Assembly (NCBI RefSeq): GCF_014694455.1
Contig: NZ_JAAUWT010000007.1
Coordinates: 1-64,000, forward strand
DNA length: 64,000 nucleotides
Direction of reading: 5' to 3'
Source of the DNA: Vibrio sp. S9_S30
GTDB lineage: Bacteria; Pseudomonadota; Gammaproteobacteria; Enterobacterales; Vibrionaceae
This document shows positions 1 through 8,331 of this stretch, piece after piece (the first letter of the stretch is position 1; each line of letters begins with the position of its first letter). The position numbers and the translations under genes were made by a program. The notes under the pieces were generated by a model. That model made no database searches, had not been told where the DNA came from, and saw nothing but the letters and a program-made list of their open reading frames with translations.

Positions 1-52
1 GTTAGGCCTGCCGCCAGCGTTCAATCTGAGCCATGATCAAACTCTTCAATTT
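1..52 (-). rRNA. rrs: 16S ribosomal RNA, 5' end only
   Basis: Read on the minus strand, this is the start of bacterial 16S rRNA: the universal 27F primer region (AGAGTTTGATCATGGCTCAG) is followed by the conserved ATTGAACGCTGGCGGCAGGC block. The mature 5' end is placed at 52 by comparison with E. coli, which begins AAATTGAAG. The gene runs off the left edge, so the rest of the rRNA operon lies outside the window. Confidence 0.97.
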
Positions 53-240
53 AAGATTTTGTTCGGCTCAATGAATACTGATTACATTTACAAGTAAATG
101 TTGAATTGACTGTGCTAAGTCTTCTTAGGTTTCCAAAAGAAGTCTTGGTTGGTCACTCAGTTCATTGAAACCTAAAGTGTTTCCTAAGAAACATTTTGGA
201 TTATCATCAACGAGTGCCCACACAGATTGATAGGTCTATA

Positions 241-252
241 TTGTTAAAGAGC
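241..252 (-). promoter_or_regulatory. rRNA leader boxA antitermination element
   Basis: The minus strand reads GCTCTTTAACAA about 190 bases before the 16S 5' end. This matches the boxA core used by Nus-factor antitermination complexes in enterobacterial and Vibrio rRNA leaders. Its place between the promoters and 16S is as expected. Confidence 0.75.
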
Positions 253-293
253 TTTCTTCGTAAGTTGCTAGGCTTCCCTATGAAGAGGCGGTC

Positions 294-321
294 ATTCTAG
301 CGAGATAATTATCAGTGTCAA
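294..321 (-). promoter_or_regulatory. rRNA operon promoter, proximal (P2-like)
   Basis: On the minus strand TTGACA (321-316) is separated by 16 bases from TAGAAT (299-294), followed by a GC-rich GACCGCC discriminator. The 16-base spacer and GC-rich discriminator are typical of growth-rate-controlled rRNA promoters. Confidence 0.75.
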
Positions 322-443
322 ACACTTTTTCTTTTTAATTTCCCTTTTTTCAAAGGAGAAACAAATCATCTATTTTTTAGCCAGATACCTTACTGACATT
401 TATTGCTGAAGCCTTGTGGCGTCTGCCGTGTCAGTGAGGCGGC

Positions 444-501
444 ATTATAGGGAGTAATTCGAAGTTGGCAATACTAAAAAGGCATTTTTTTGGAAAAAAA
501 G
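444..501 (-). promoter_or_regulatory. rRNA operon promoter, distal (P1-like) with UP element
   Basis: On the minus strand TTGCCA (471-466) is separated by 16 bases from a perfect TATAAT (449-444), followed by GCCGCC. The A/T-rich stretch upstream at 472-501 would act as an UP element. Together with the proximal promoter and boxA this accounts for most of the gene-free stretch 53-581; no small ORF is credible there. Confidence 0.75.
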
Positions 502-581
502 AACCATGCGAGCAACTTTTGTACGAATCCAATTTTACCCCCTTTCTTCACACAATTTACTCACATTGAACTGTGGATAAG

Positions 582-1382
582 TTAAAGATTTCCATCTTCA
601 CTGATCATGTTTTTGACCCGATTGAGCACATCATTAGGCAAAGGACCAATGCCATCAGAGAAAAGTATCTTCTTATATTTCGTTTCGAAGAACATCATAT
701 TGCGTAAATGTTGGGGTTCGGTTCTTCCATGCTCCATATTTTCATTATGTGTTCGTAGAATTTCTTCATTTAACTTAGTCTCGATGGCTTCAAGCTGTTC
801 ATCCGATAAATACATTCGCCCACAGATGACTTTCGCTGCGTCTTTGGCTTCTAACGCCTGCTGTTTTAAGTTTTTTAGATATTGCCTACTCAACTTTGAG
901 GTGCTGGACATTTGATAATGATATGGACCAATAAAGGAGAAGCGATTGCTTTCCCCTAGTTGAATCAGCCCTAGGATTTCTAACGCCCTTAAATAGAGAT
1001 AGATGCACGCGTCATCGAGTCCGTATTCTTCCTGCATGATATGCAGCTCATTTTCTCTATGGCGAAGTTCGCGATAGAAGTCGTATAGCTGAGGGAATTC
1101 AAAAAACACATCATCTTGAATCTCATTGAAGAAGTTCTCGTTTTTAAATTGCAGTTTGAGTGCGACTTGGTGAAGTTCCGAAAGGTTGATTCCAGCTCCC
1201 ACACAATAGGTCAGTAACTTCTCTAGAGGGATAGAAGGATTGTGAAGGTGTCTTTTTAAAGAAGAGAGGGGCACACCAAGTTGTTGTGCCAAAGTATTGT
1301 AGGTAATGCCTTCATCTTTTATTGTTTGTCGCAAGGCCATGAGCAAATACTCTGACTTTGCTGTTTGTGTCGTTGACTGCAT
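582..1382 (-). CDS. XRE-like helix-turn-helix regulator, 266 aa
   Basis: The N-terminal ~70 residues look like a Cro/CI-type DNA-binding domain: a helix at about residues 15-23, then YNTLAQQLGVPLSSLKRHL, a typical helix-turn-helix. The remaining ~190 residues are helical and charged with no domain I recognise; the length suggests a regulator with a C-terminal sensing or oligomerisation part. It stands alone between the rRNA promoters and an HD-GYP gene transcribed the same way, 193 bases upstream. Vibrio genomes carry several such XRE proteins of about this size. Its target is unknown. Confidence 0.7.
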   Translation of the reverse strand: MQSTTQTAKSEYLLMALRQTIKDEGITYNTLAQQLGVPLSSLKRHLHNPSIPLEKLLTYCVGAGINLSELHQVALKLQFKNENFFNEIQDDVFFEFPQLYDFYRELRHRENELHIMQEEYGLDDACIYLYLRALEILGLIQLGESNRFSFIGPYHYQMSSTSKLSRQYLKNLKQQALEAKDAAKVICGRMYLSDEQLEAIETKLNEEILRTHNENMEHGRTEPQHLRNMMFFETKYKKILFSDGIGPLPNDVLNRVKNMISEDGNL

Positions 1383-1575
1383 AATTACACTCCAATGTAC
1401 AAAGGATTCTACAACGTCTCATCACTATGAATCCAACCATCTATATAGATGGTTATAAAATCAGAGCATCTTAAGTTTGCCAAGTGTCTGTATTTAAAAT
1501 TAAGGTTGAAATCAAACACGTGACAAACTAGTGACTAAAATATCTCTATTTTTTTGTAGCCATTTTGAGAAGACA

Positions 1576-2826
1576 TCACGCTTCACTCTCAAAATAATAA
1601 GATATCCGAGCCCTTGGATTTAAGTATTCCCTAACCTTGTCTGGAAGCTTGTGCGGCAAGATAGGCGATACGATCTTCAGATCGCTATCGGCAAGTTCAA
1701 GGATAGGCGCCTGATTACGGGGCACATTTGAATCATAAAGTAATACGTTAGGATAAAGAATATTTTGGGCGTTAACAGAAATAACCAACCCAACCATGTC
1801 ATTAGACAACTGGACGACGGTTCCTGGTGGATACACTCCCATAAACTTGATGAGAATGTTCAGGTTTTCATTATTGTATAGATGTTTACATTTCTTATAG
1901 AGATGAGATAGCGCACTAAATGGAATCTTCTGCTCTGCCTCTATTCTTGGATGACATAAATTATCATAGGCATTAGCGAGAGCCACTATCTGCGCATAAG
2001 CATCGATCTGATCGCCTTTTAATCCCTCTGGATACCCACTGCCGTCCACCCATTCATGGTGTTGAGTGATGATGCGTTTAGCGCTAGAAGGAAAATCTTC
2101 AATTTTGTCTGCTATTTCTAAGCCATACTTAGTGTGTAGCTTTAAATAATTCACTTCTGGTGCCGACAATTCGGTTTTTTTATTAATTATTGCGGACGGA
2201 ACCCGTACTTTCCCCATATCATGGAACAAAGCGCCAAATGCAATCTCTTTGATTTGTTCGGCTTTGAACCCTTTGCTTTTGCTGATCATCATCGCAATCA
2301 CTGCAACGTTCAATGAATGAAAGTAGATGTCCTGGAACTTACTTTTCCCATTCATAAGATGTAGTGTCACGTTGTTATCCGTCAGTAGTTTGTCGACAAT
2401 TTCATCAACCATAATAGTGGCTTCATTAACGGCATCTCCTGGTCGATTACGGATTTTACTCATCACCGAGCGAAGCTGTGATAGAGAACGTTCAAATTCT
2501 TTCTCGCATTGACTGACACGTCTGCGGTAAGCATTGAGCTTTTCAATCCGGGCTTGCTTCTCTTCCCACATTTTTTTCTTAGTTAGCTCGAGTTCACTTT
2601 CTTGTTCTAATTTATCTGAACTTTCATTTACGGGTAACGGTTCAGAGTCACTTTGAAGAGGGTTGATATAGACGTGCTTGATCCCCAAGTGACGAATTAT
2701 GTTCACTTGGTCTTGAGATTTAATCTTAAAGCTATTTAGAAGAAATGGATGGTCTTTCCAACTCACAGGCAATCTGACATGAAGACCTGGTTGAATTCGA
2801 TCGACCGTAATTTTTATACTAGCCAC
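1576..2826 (-). CDS. HD-GYP cyclic-di-GMP phosphodiesterase with DUF3391 domain
   Basis: The 416-residue protein starts with a DUF3391-type segment (residues ~3-75), followed by a charged, probably coiled-coil linker (~75-130). The HD-GYP domain then follows: the metal-binding HDMGK is at residues 202-206, and HHEWVDGSGYPEGL begins at 256 with the GYP triplet at 264-266. HD-GYP proteins with these motifs hydrolyse c-di-GMP. No membrane segment is seen, so it should be cytosolic. The start used is GTG. The neighbouring HDOD gene has the same orientation but a separate terminator, so co-transcription is unlikely. Confidence 0.9.
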   Translation of the reverse strand: MASIKITVDRIQPGLHVRLPVSWKDHPFLLNSFKIKSQDQVNIIRHLGIKHVYINPLQSDSEPLPVNESSDKLEQESELELTKKKMWEEKQARIEKLNAYRRRVSQCEKEFERSLSQLRSVMSKIRNRPGDAVNEATIMVDEIVDKLLTDNNVTLHLMNGKSKFQDIYFHSLNVAVIAMMISKSKGFKAEQIKEIAFGALFHDMGKVRVPSAIINKKTELSAPEVNYLKLHTKYGLEIADKIEDFPSSAKRIITQHHEWVDGSGYPEGLKGDQIDAYAQIVALANAYDNLCHPRIEAEQKIPFSALSHLYKKCKHLYNNENLNILIKFMGVYPPGTVVQLSNDMVGLVISVNAQNILYPNVLLYDSNVPRNQAPILELADSDLKIVSPILPHKLPDKVREYLNPRARISYYFESEA

Positions 2827-3053
2827 ACTGAATTAATCTATTCCTAAATTACGTATTTTCACGGCAAATTGAGCAGAATGATAAATCCAACATTATTAGG
2901 AACCAACGCTCTAATGGCGTTTACATTAAGTTCACTTCGTTTGGTTTTGGTAACCTTATGATTAAGATTCAGTACGTTACCATTCATTCAACACTCTTAA
3001 ATTGGCGAGGGAGTTGACGAACCTTCCCCAATTGAGCGTTGGCATTATAAATA

Positions 3054-3082
3054 AAAAAAGGGGTATCCAAACCCCTTTATAA
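3054..3082 (-). terminator. Rho-independent terminator of the HDOD gene
   Basis: The minus strand reads AAAGGGG, loop TTTGGATA, CCCCTTT followed by a T run, just past the HDOD stop codon. This separates the HDOD gene from the HD-GYP gene. Confidence 0.8.
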
Positions 3083-3089
3083 CATTTCG

Positions 3090-3914
3090 TTACACCATTT
3101 GAGCGGCTAGGTCCCTTCCTTGACCTCTCACATTTTCTAATGTGGGTAAAAAAGCGGTTGATAGACCCAGTACTTTTGCATCTTGGTTTGATTCAATATA
3201 TTTAAGCTTATCATCTTCCTCTTCAATATCATCCCAGTCAGAATTGATTTGCCTTGCCAAGTGTAAAGACCATGCAATTTTAGGCTCTTCTTCGGCGTTT
3301 TCTGGATTGAGACAATGCGCGATGGAATCAACCAATTGAGGGGCAAACTTCCATGCCGTAGCGAGTTTTGCCCCCAGATCACTGGCTGATGTTCCCAGTA
3401 CATCACGTTGTGCGGTTTCCATATCTTCGCCTCTATTCACTCGCTCTTGGATGATTTTCGCTTCTTCTGGTACTAATGCATGAATCATGAGTTCACCAAT
3501 ATTGTGAAGGATACCGGCTGTGAATACTTGATTAGGCTCTAGACCGATTTCTTTCGCGATATTGCTCGCAATCGTGGCAACCTCAAATGTGTTGTTCCAA
3601 TACTCGGTGACATCCATCGTTTCAAATTTAGGGAATGCACTCGTCAATACTGACACGACGACCAACGTTCTAATCGGTTCTGTCCCCAAACGGATGACAG
3701 CTTCATCGATTGATGCGACCGTTCTGCTTCGTCCAAAGTGAACCGAGTTGGCTAACCTTAAAATCCGCGCGGAGACAACCTGCTCCATGGCAATTTTTTT
3801 TGACAGCTCCATCAGATCCACTTCGTCTCGATTCACCATCTCGACAAGCTCCTGCAAGACTTTTCGAATTTTAGGCAATTCATTTATTCTTGATAATAAG
3901 TTCGCTTGATCCAT
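3090..3914 (-). CDS. HDOD domain protein
   Basis: The 274 residues make up almost only an HDOD domain, a non-catalytic HD relative. Typical stretches are LPKIRKVLQELVEMV near the N-terminus, VVSARILRLANSVHFG around residues 45-63 and the TAGILHNIGELMIH helix around 130. HDOD proteins act in signalling and in regulation of motility or stress. No GGDEF, EAL or receiver domain is attached, so it is a stand-alone copy. A good ribosome site (AGGGAGAA) precedes the ATG. The adjacent HD-GYP gene suggests a small signalling neighbourhood, but partners cannot be told from sequence. Confidence 0.88.
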   Translation of the reverse strand: MDQANLLSRINELPKIRKVLQELVEMVNRDEVDLMELSKKIAMEQVVSARILRLANSVHFGRSRTVASIDEAVIRLGTEPIRTLVVVSVLTSAFPKFETMDVTEYWNNTFEVATIASNIAKEIGLEPNQVFTAGILHNIGELMIHALVPEEAKIIQERVNRGEDMETAQRDVLGTSASDLGAKLATAWKFAPQLVDSIAHCLNPENAEEEPKIAWSLHLARQINSDWDDIEEEDDKLKYIESNQDAKVLGLSTAFLPTLENVRGQGRDLAAQMV

Positions 3915-4276
3915 TGAATTCTCCCTAAACTAATGAATGTGCAGTTTAACTATAGTCTAAGAATTGGATGTTATTGTCTTACCTATCTTTAAGGGGTCTT
4001 TTGAGCTCAAGAGGTCTATTGACTCCCTTCACAATGAGAAGGCAAGAACACTCTTTCTTCGGTTCAATTTAGGCTCAAACTCTTGTGCAATGCTGATTTC
4101 TTAACTCTTTATTTTAGCGATTAGAATTTCCACAGCGGAACACACCATTTTACTGATAAGGAATGGCACTGACGAAGCGTTTGGGTAAAAGCACTCACTG
4201 CCCAGTAACCATTGTCACGCCCGTAATCCACTTCTGCTATCGAGCTATTGCTCCAAAGGATAGCTCGCTATTCCAT
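3915..4276. other. Intergenic stretch with one inverted repeat
   Basis: This 362-base gap separates chbG from the HDOD gene. The only structure seen is an inverted repeat at 4239-4265 with 8-base arms (CGAGCTAT/ATAGCTCG), 12 bases past the chbG stop. It could be a weak terminator, although there is no T run after it on the minus strand. No credible gene was seen. Confidence 0.5.
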
Positions 4277-4999
4277 CTACACTGCAATAGCAGAGTAATC
4301 AGCAATCGCCACACCCATATCGTTAAGTGCAGTTGTGAGTTGAGGATCGGTCAGAATCACTCGTTCTTTTTCTCGTGGAATCACATAGCTGGATATCTGT
4401 TCTAGGTGCTCATCTATTCTCGCTGGGTGACACATCACCTCAAGTACATCACAACGCTCTTTAAAGGTGCTAATCAATGAAAGTAATGAACCCATTGAGA
4501 CGGTTTCATCAAAAAATTTAGCGGTAAATTGATATCGGCACCCGTCGACAGACTGCTCTCTCAAAGGAACACCCCGCTCGGCTGCGATCCGCTTAACAAT
4601 AGGGAGTATCTGTGGATGCCGGTGTGCATGATGATGACTGTCAATATGGCTGAGCGCTAGACCCATGCTATCAAAGTATTGAAGCTGAGCCTGTACTTCT
4701 GCTTCGACAGCAATAGCACAAAAATCCCTACGCTGCCAAAAGTCGGGTTGGGTAGGAAAGTACCCATCTCCACCTTGCAAATTTGGCAAATTCGTTAGCG
4801 GTTTACCCGCAGTAAAACGCAGATGAATACCTACCTTTAAATTCGGTAACGCTTTGGCCATTTCTGCCGCGTCTTCATCGGCACTCATTCCGACCATAAG
4901 TGTTGTCGAGTTCACGACACCGTTTACATGAGCATCTTTAATCCCTTGATTCACTCCATGGGTTAAACCGAAATCATCAGCATTGAATATGACTTGCAC
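4277..4999 (-). CDS. chbG: Chito-oligosaccharide deacetylase (YdjC/ChbG family)
   Basis: The 240-residue length and motifs fit the ChbG/YdjC family: NADDFG at residues 6-11 supplies the metal-binding aspartates and the histidine-rich SHIDSHHHAHRHP around 115-128 supplies the metal-binding histidines. ChbG removes one acetyl group from chitobiose-type oligosaccharides so that ChbF can act on the phosphorylated sugar. The GTG start has a strong ribosome site (GGAGGA) at good distance. It lies 30 bases after chbF on the same strand, so the two form an operon. The PTS transporter genes that accompany them in E. coli are not in the window. Confidence 0.88.
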   Translation of the reverse strand: MQVIFNADDFGLTHGVNQGIKDAHVNGVVNSTTLMVGMSADEDAAEMAKALPNLKVGIHLRFTAGKPLTNLPNLQGGDGYFPTQPDFWQRRDFCAIAVEAEVQAQLQYFDSMGLALSHIDSHHHAHRHPQILPIVKRIAAERGVPLREQSVDGCRYQFTAKFFDETVSMGSLLSLISTFKERCDVLEVMCHPARIDEHLEQISSYVIPREKERVILTDPQLTTALNDMGVAIADYSAIAV

Positions 5000-5029
5000 G
5001 CTGTCCTCCTACTTTTGCCATCATACAGA

Positions 5030-6349
5030 CTAAATCGCCCCCTTAAATTGAGGCAGATACGGTTTGTTGGTTTGTAATATTTCATCCAATATCACTTTTG
5101 CTTTCGTAATATCCCGAACCAGCGGGTTATTTGCCAGTGCCATTAGACTTTTTGCATAGCTGCCTGAAACCGCGGCTTCAACGGTGAGTTCTTCGTACGC
5201 TTTAACTTGGTGTATCAAGCCGCGAATTTCAGCGGGAAACGGGCCGACAGTAAGGGGCTTAGCGCCCAAACTCCCCACCACCGCACTGCATTCGATCACC
5301 GCATCATCTGGTAATGTGTGAATCGTCCCATTGTTGCGAACATTCACGACATGCACTGTATTCAAGTTGTTGTAAATCGCGTCAACAAGATTCAGGGAAG
5401 CATCCGAATAGTACGCTCCCCCTCTTTGTTCCAATTGTTCTGGTTTGTGAGCGAGATGGACATCACGATAGAGATCGAACAGTTCTTTTTCTGTTTGCAT
5501 GACTTGTTCAGCACGAGTGCCGATCTCTTGCGCCGATTGCTTTTCTTCTTCCAGCATGGCTTCTGTTTGGTAAAAGTAACGATGATATGGGCAAGGGATA
5601 ACCCCTAGGGCATATAAGAAATCGGGATCCCACGGTTCTTCAAAAATGTTTTTCACACTGAAGTTGGCGCCCTCCCCCACTTTCTCCAATACCACTTGGG
5701 TCATGTCTTCCCCATGCAGCCAGACTTTATGAACCCAAACAAGGTGATTTAATCCTGCAAATTCCAGTTGAAGGTCTTCTGGCTGACAATCCATAATTTC
5801 TACGACCCTCATTTTCATAGTGATTGGCACATTACACAGCCCAATACTTTTTACTTTGGTATGTCGTTGTACGGCTTCCGTAACCAACCCTGCAGGGTTC
5901 GTAAAGTTCAACATCCAGGCATGTGGTGCCAACTCTTCAATGTCTCGACATATCTCTAAGATCACAGGAATGGTTCTTAACGCTTTAGCAAACCCTCCCG
6001 GTCCCGTAGTTTCTTGCCCAATCACATCGTATTTCAGGGGAATTCTTTCGTCATTAGCCCGAGCTTGAAGGCCGCCAACTCGAAATTGGGTCATAACAAA
6101 ATCGGCGCCTTTAATGGCACTTCTTCGATCGAACGACGCTTTTATTTCAATGTCAGCACCGGCTTTCTTAACCATACGCTTTGAAAGTGCCGCAATGATT
6201 TCCAGTTTCTCTTGCCCTTCTTCAACATCAACCAAATGAATTTCCCTTACAGGCAAACGATCAATGCGAATGAGTACGCCTTCAATCAATTCTGGGGTAT
6301 AACTGCTTCCCCCACCAATAATCGCAAGTTTTAGAGCCTTTCTAGCCAT
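5030..6349 (-). CDS. chbF: 6-phospho-beta-glucosidase, GH4 family
   Basis: This 439-residue protein is a family GH4 glycosidase, which uses NAD and a divalent metal. The N-terminal IIGGGSSYTPELIEG is the nucleotide-binding start, LNFTNPAG (about residues 147-154) and GLCNVP (about 170-175) carry the substrate and metal-binding Asn and Cys, and GLNHLVW supplies the metal-binding His. Family members cleave 6-phosphorylated beta-glucosides such as chitobiose-6-phosphate. With chbG directly downstream, a role in chitobiose use is likely. Assignment to ChbF rather than another GH4 rests on this pairing. Confidence 0.88.
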   Translation of the reverse strand: MARKALKLAIIGGGSSYTPELIEGVLIRIDRLPVREIHLVDVEEGQEKLEIIAALSKRMVKKAGADIEIKASFDRRSAIKGADFVMTQFRVGGLQARANDERIPLKYDVIGQETTGPGGFAKALRTIPVILEICRDIEELAPHAWMLNFTNPAGLVTEAVQRHTKVKSIGLCNVPITMKMRVVEIMDCQPEDLQLEFAGLNHLVWVHKVWLHGEDMTQVVLEKVGEGANFSVKNIFEEPWDPDFLYALGVIPCPYHRYFYQTEAMLEEEKQSAQEIGTRAEQVMQTEKELFDLYRDVHLAHKPEQLEQRGGAYYSDASLNLVDAIYNNLNTVHVVNVRNNGTIHTLPDDAVIECSAVVGSLGAKPLTVGPFPAEIRGLIHQVKAYEELTVEAAVSGSYAKSLMALANNPLVRDITKAKVILDEILQTNKPYLPQFKGAI

Positions 6350-7220
6350 GATCCTTTCTTACCTTTTTGCCAACTTTTTCAGCTAAGGACGCAATATATT
6401 GTTCTACAAATTTCATTATTACGTCATGTATTTTCGTAATTAAACTCATATTTCGAATATAAAAACCCCTTCCCGATGAATATAATCAGGTCATATAAGA
6501 CTAAAATTAATTGAGTGTTACTTACTAAGTGAGAGTGCTTATTTTAAAACCTCATCACCTGTCATCATTCTGTAGATATGAGAGGGCATGGCAGCAAGGT
6601 TAATACCATACTGATCCGTAAATTTTTATTTTCTCTGGCTGGACTCGGGCTGGAGGATTGAGGAGACAAACACCCTCTTTTTGAATGTCATCACTCATTC
6701 CATCTGAATGATTAATGGACGAAAGAAACTCTATCAAAAACTGGGTTAATAAAAAAGAATAACCAGTTGCACTTTGCGTGAAGAATATCTCAATTTAATA
6801 ATATGGGGTAAGGAAAAATTCTCACACGCTTGATTCTTACATTTAAACAATCAGCTTAAATAAGAAATAAAAACCAATAAATAACCAAATAATAACAATG
6901 AAACAACTATTATTTATTCATCTAACCAATCCAATAAGAGAGTTTTAAATAACGCCTCCTATCTATTACATTCAGATGGAATTATAAAAAGTGACACTCA
7001 TCCCAATAATTATAACCACTAAGAAGTTTCGAATTTAAATAAGCAGACAATATTTGTTACATAGCCTAAAAATACACTTACTATAACAAGAAGATACATT
7101 GACACTATTCGCAACAAAAGCGGTGTCAATCGCGACGAGGTACCATGACTGTGTGTTGCCATGCCCAACTTATTTACTATACTCCTTAGCCTTAATGACT
7201 GATTTAAAAGGATTATCATT
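6350..7220. other. Long A/T-rich intergenic region between chbF and the DUF2170 gene
   Basis: These 871 bases contain no credible gene on either strand. They must hold the divergent promoters of chbF and the DUF2170 gene. One structure was seen: a perfect 13-base inverted repeat, TTCCATCTGAATG at 6698-6710 and its reverse complement at 6969-6981, about 260 bases apart. This could be a pair of regulator sites or the relic of a small mobile element. The gap is much longer than most in this window. Confidence 0.5.
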
Positions 7221-7619
7221 GTGTTATGGACATTAGATGGTCTACAGAAGCTGATAGACACGAGAAGAGGATGGGAAGTGGATTCCATTGATTCAAGAAC
7301 GCTCATCATCAACAACAAAGAGGATAGCTTAATTGCTTACTTAAGCATGTCTGAGCACCAGATCGTCATAGAAAGCATTTTGTTTCCTGAGCGGAACGTA
7401 AAAGATGTTCACGCCCTCAATAAGGAAATCCTACAAACTCACAAGCTGGTTCCTTTGACTAATATAGGCATAAACCACGTAGACGAAGTGAGCTATTACA
7501 CGACATTTGGTTCGGTGTCTTCTCAGGCTAAGGAAGAAAGTGTGCTCATTGAAGTGGCCACACTATTCACAAATGCCGAAGCCTTTATCGACATGTACAA
7601 TCACCATCTGGTGTATTGA
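7221..7619 (+). CDS. DUF2170 (YjfI-like) family protein
   Basis: The 132 residues start LWTLDGLQKLI and contain EVDSIDSRTLIINN and the ending SNAEAFIDMY-type helix (FTNAEAFIDMYNHHLVY), the pattern I recall for YjfI/DUF2170 proteins. In E. coli yjfI sits beside a PspA-like gene (yjfJ) and an ion-channel-like gene; none of these is adjacent here. It ends one base before the convergent thiQ stop codon. No signal peptide or membrane segment is seen. Function is unknown; the family name is fairly sure. Confidence 0.7.
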   Translation: MLWTLDGLQKLIDTRRGWEVDSIDSRTLIINNKEDSLIAYLSMSEHQIVIESILFPERNVKDVHALNKEILQTHKLVPLTNIGINHVDEVSYYTTFGSVSSQAKEESVLIEVATLFTNAEAFIDMYNHHLVY

Positions 7620-7620
7620 G

Positions 7621-8331
7621 CTACTCACCCGCTTTAACAAACGCCGCTATTTCTTGATTGGAGTGTGTGGCAACGAGCTCTTCAATAGGCAAAACGGCCC
7701 GAACTTCACCTTGAGACAGGTAAGCGCATTGAGTCGCAATGGATTTCGCATCGCTGATGTGGTGCGTCACCATCACCACGGCAATGTTTCGTTCTTGGGC
7801 TAACGCTTGCACTAAAGAGAGCATGTCTTCTCGAATGACTGGGTCAAGCGCCGAAAAAGGTTCATCCAAAAGCCAAATGGAGTGAGGCTGAACAAAGCAT
7901 CGCGCTAATGCCACTCGTTGTTTCTGTCCGCCTGAAAGCTGCTCTGGGAGTCTATCCAAAAACTCACTGATTCCCACCATCGCCGCTGCCTCCTCTATTT
8001 GCTTTTTCTGCATCGAAGAAAGCCTTAGGCTAGGATCTATACCCAACCCTATGTTTTCACGAACCGATAAATGAGCAAATAGGTTGTTTTCTTGGAATAA
8101 CATCGACACAGGGATCTGATGCGGAGGTAGCCCTAAAACAGATTGCCCAGCCACAAGAATCTGACCCGACTCAGGCTGTATAAAACCGGCCACCAGCGAT
8201 AGCAAAGTCGATTTCCCTGCACCACTTGGCCCCATCAATGAAACGATATCGCCTTCATTCACATCCAAGTTAAAACGAAACAGTTCATCGTTATAGCGGT
8301 AATTCACATCTCGTAAACTAAGAATGGTCAT
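7621..8331 (-). CDS. thiQ: Thiamine ABC transporter, ATP-binding subunit
   Basis: This 236-residue ABC ATPase has Walker A GPSGAGKST, signature LSGGQKQRVALAR and Walker B IWLLDEPFSALD. It is the last gene of thiBPQ and energises import of thiamine and its phosphates. The ATG at 8331 is chosen because it gives the family start MTILSLRDVNYRY and has GAGAAC before it; a start 33 bases upstream would add a non-conserved extension. It overlaps the end of thiP by 14 bases, indicating translational coupling. It converges with the DUF2170 gene. Confidence 0.95.
   Translation of the reverse strand: MTILSLRDVNYRYNDELFRFNLDVNEGDIVSLMGPSGAGKSTLLSLVAGFIQPESGQILVAGQSVLGLPPHQIPVSMLFQENNLFAHLSVRENIGLGIDPSLRLSSMQKKQIEEAAAMVGISEFLDRLPEQLSGGQKQRVALARCFVQPHSIWLLDEPFSALDPVIREDMLSLVQALAQERNIAVVMVTHHISDAKSIATQCAYLSQGEVRAVLPIEELVATHSNQEIAAFVKAGE

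Noticed and set aside
4163..4405. Plus-strand 80-codon frame at the chbG 3' end
   Set aside because: It overlaps the conserved C-terminal part of chbG and has no family match.
7019..7318. 99-codon minus-strand frame before the DUF2170 gene
   Set aside because: It starts inside the DUF2170 gene on the other strand and has no conserved text.
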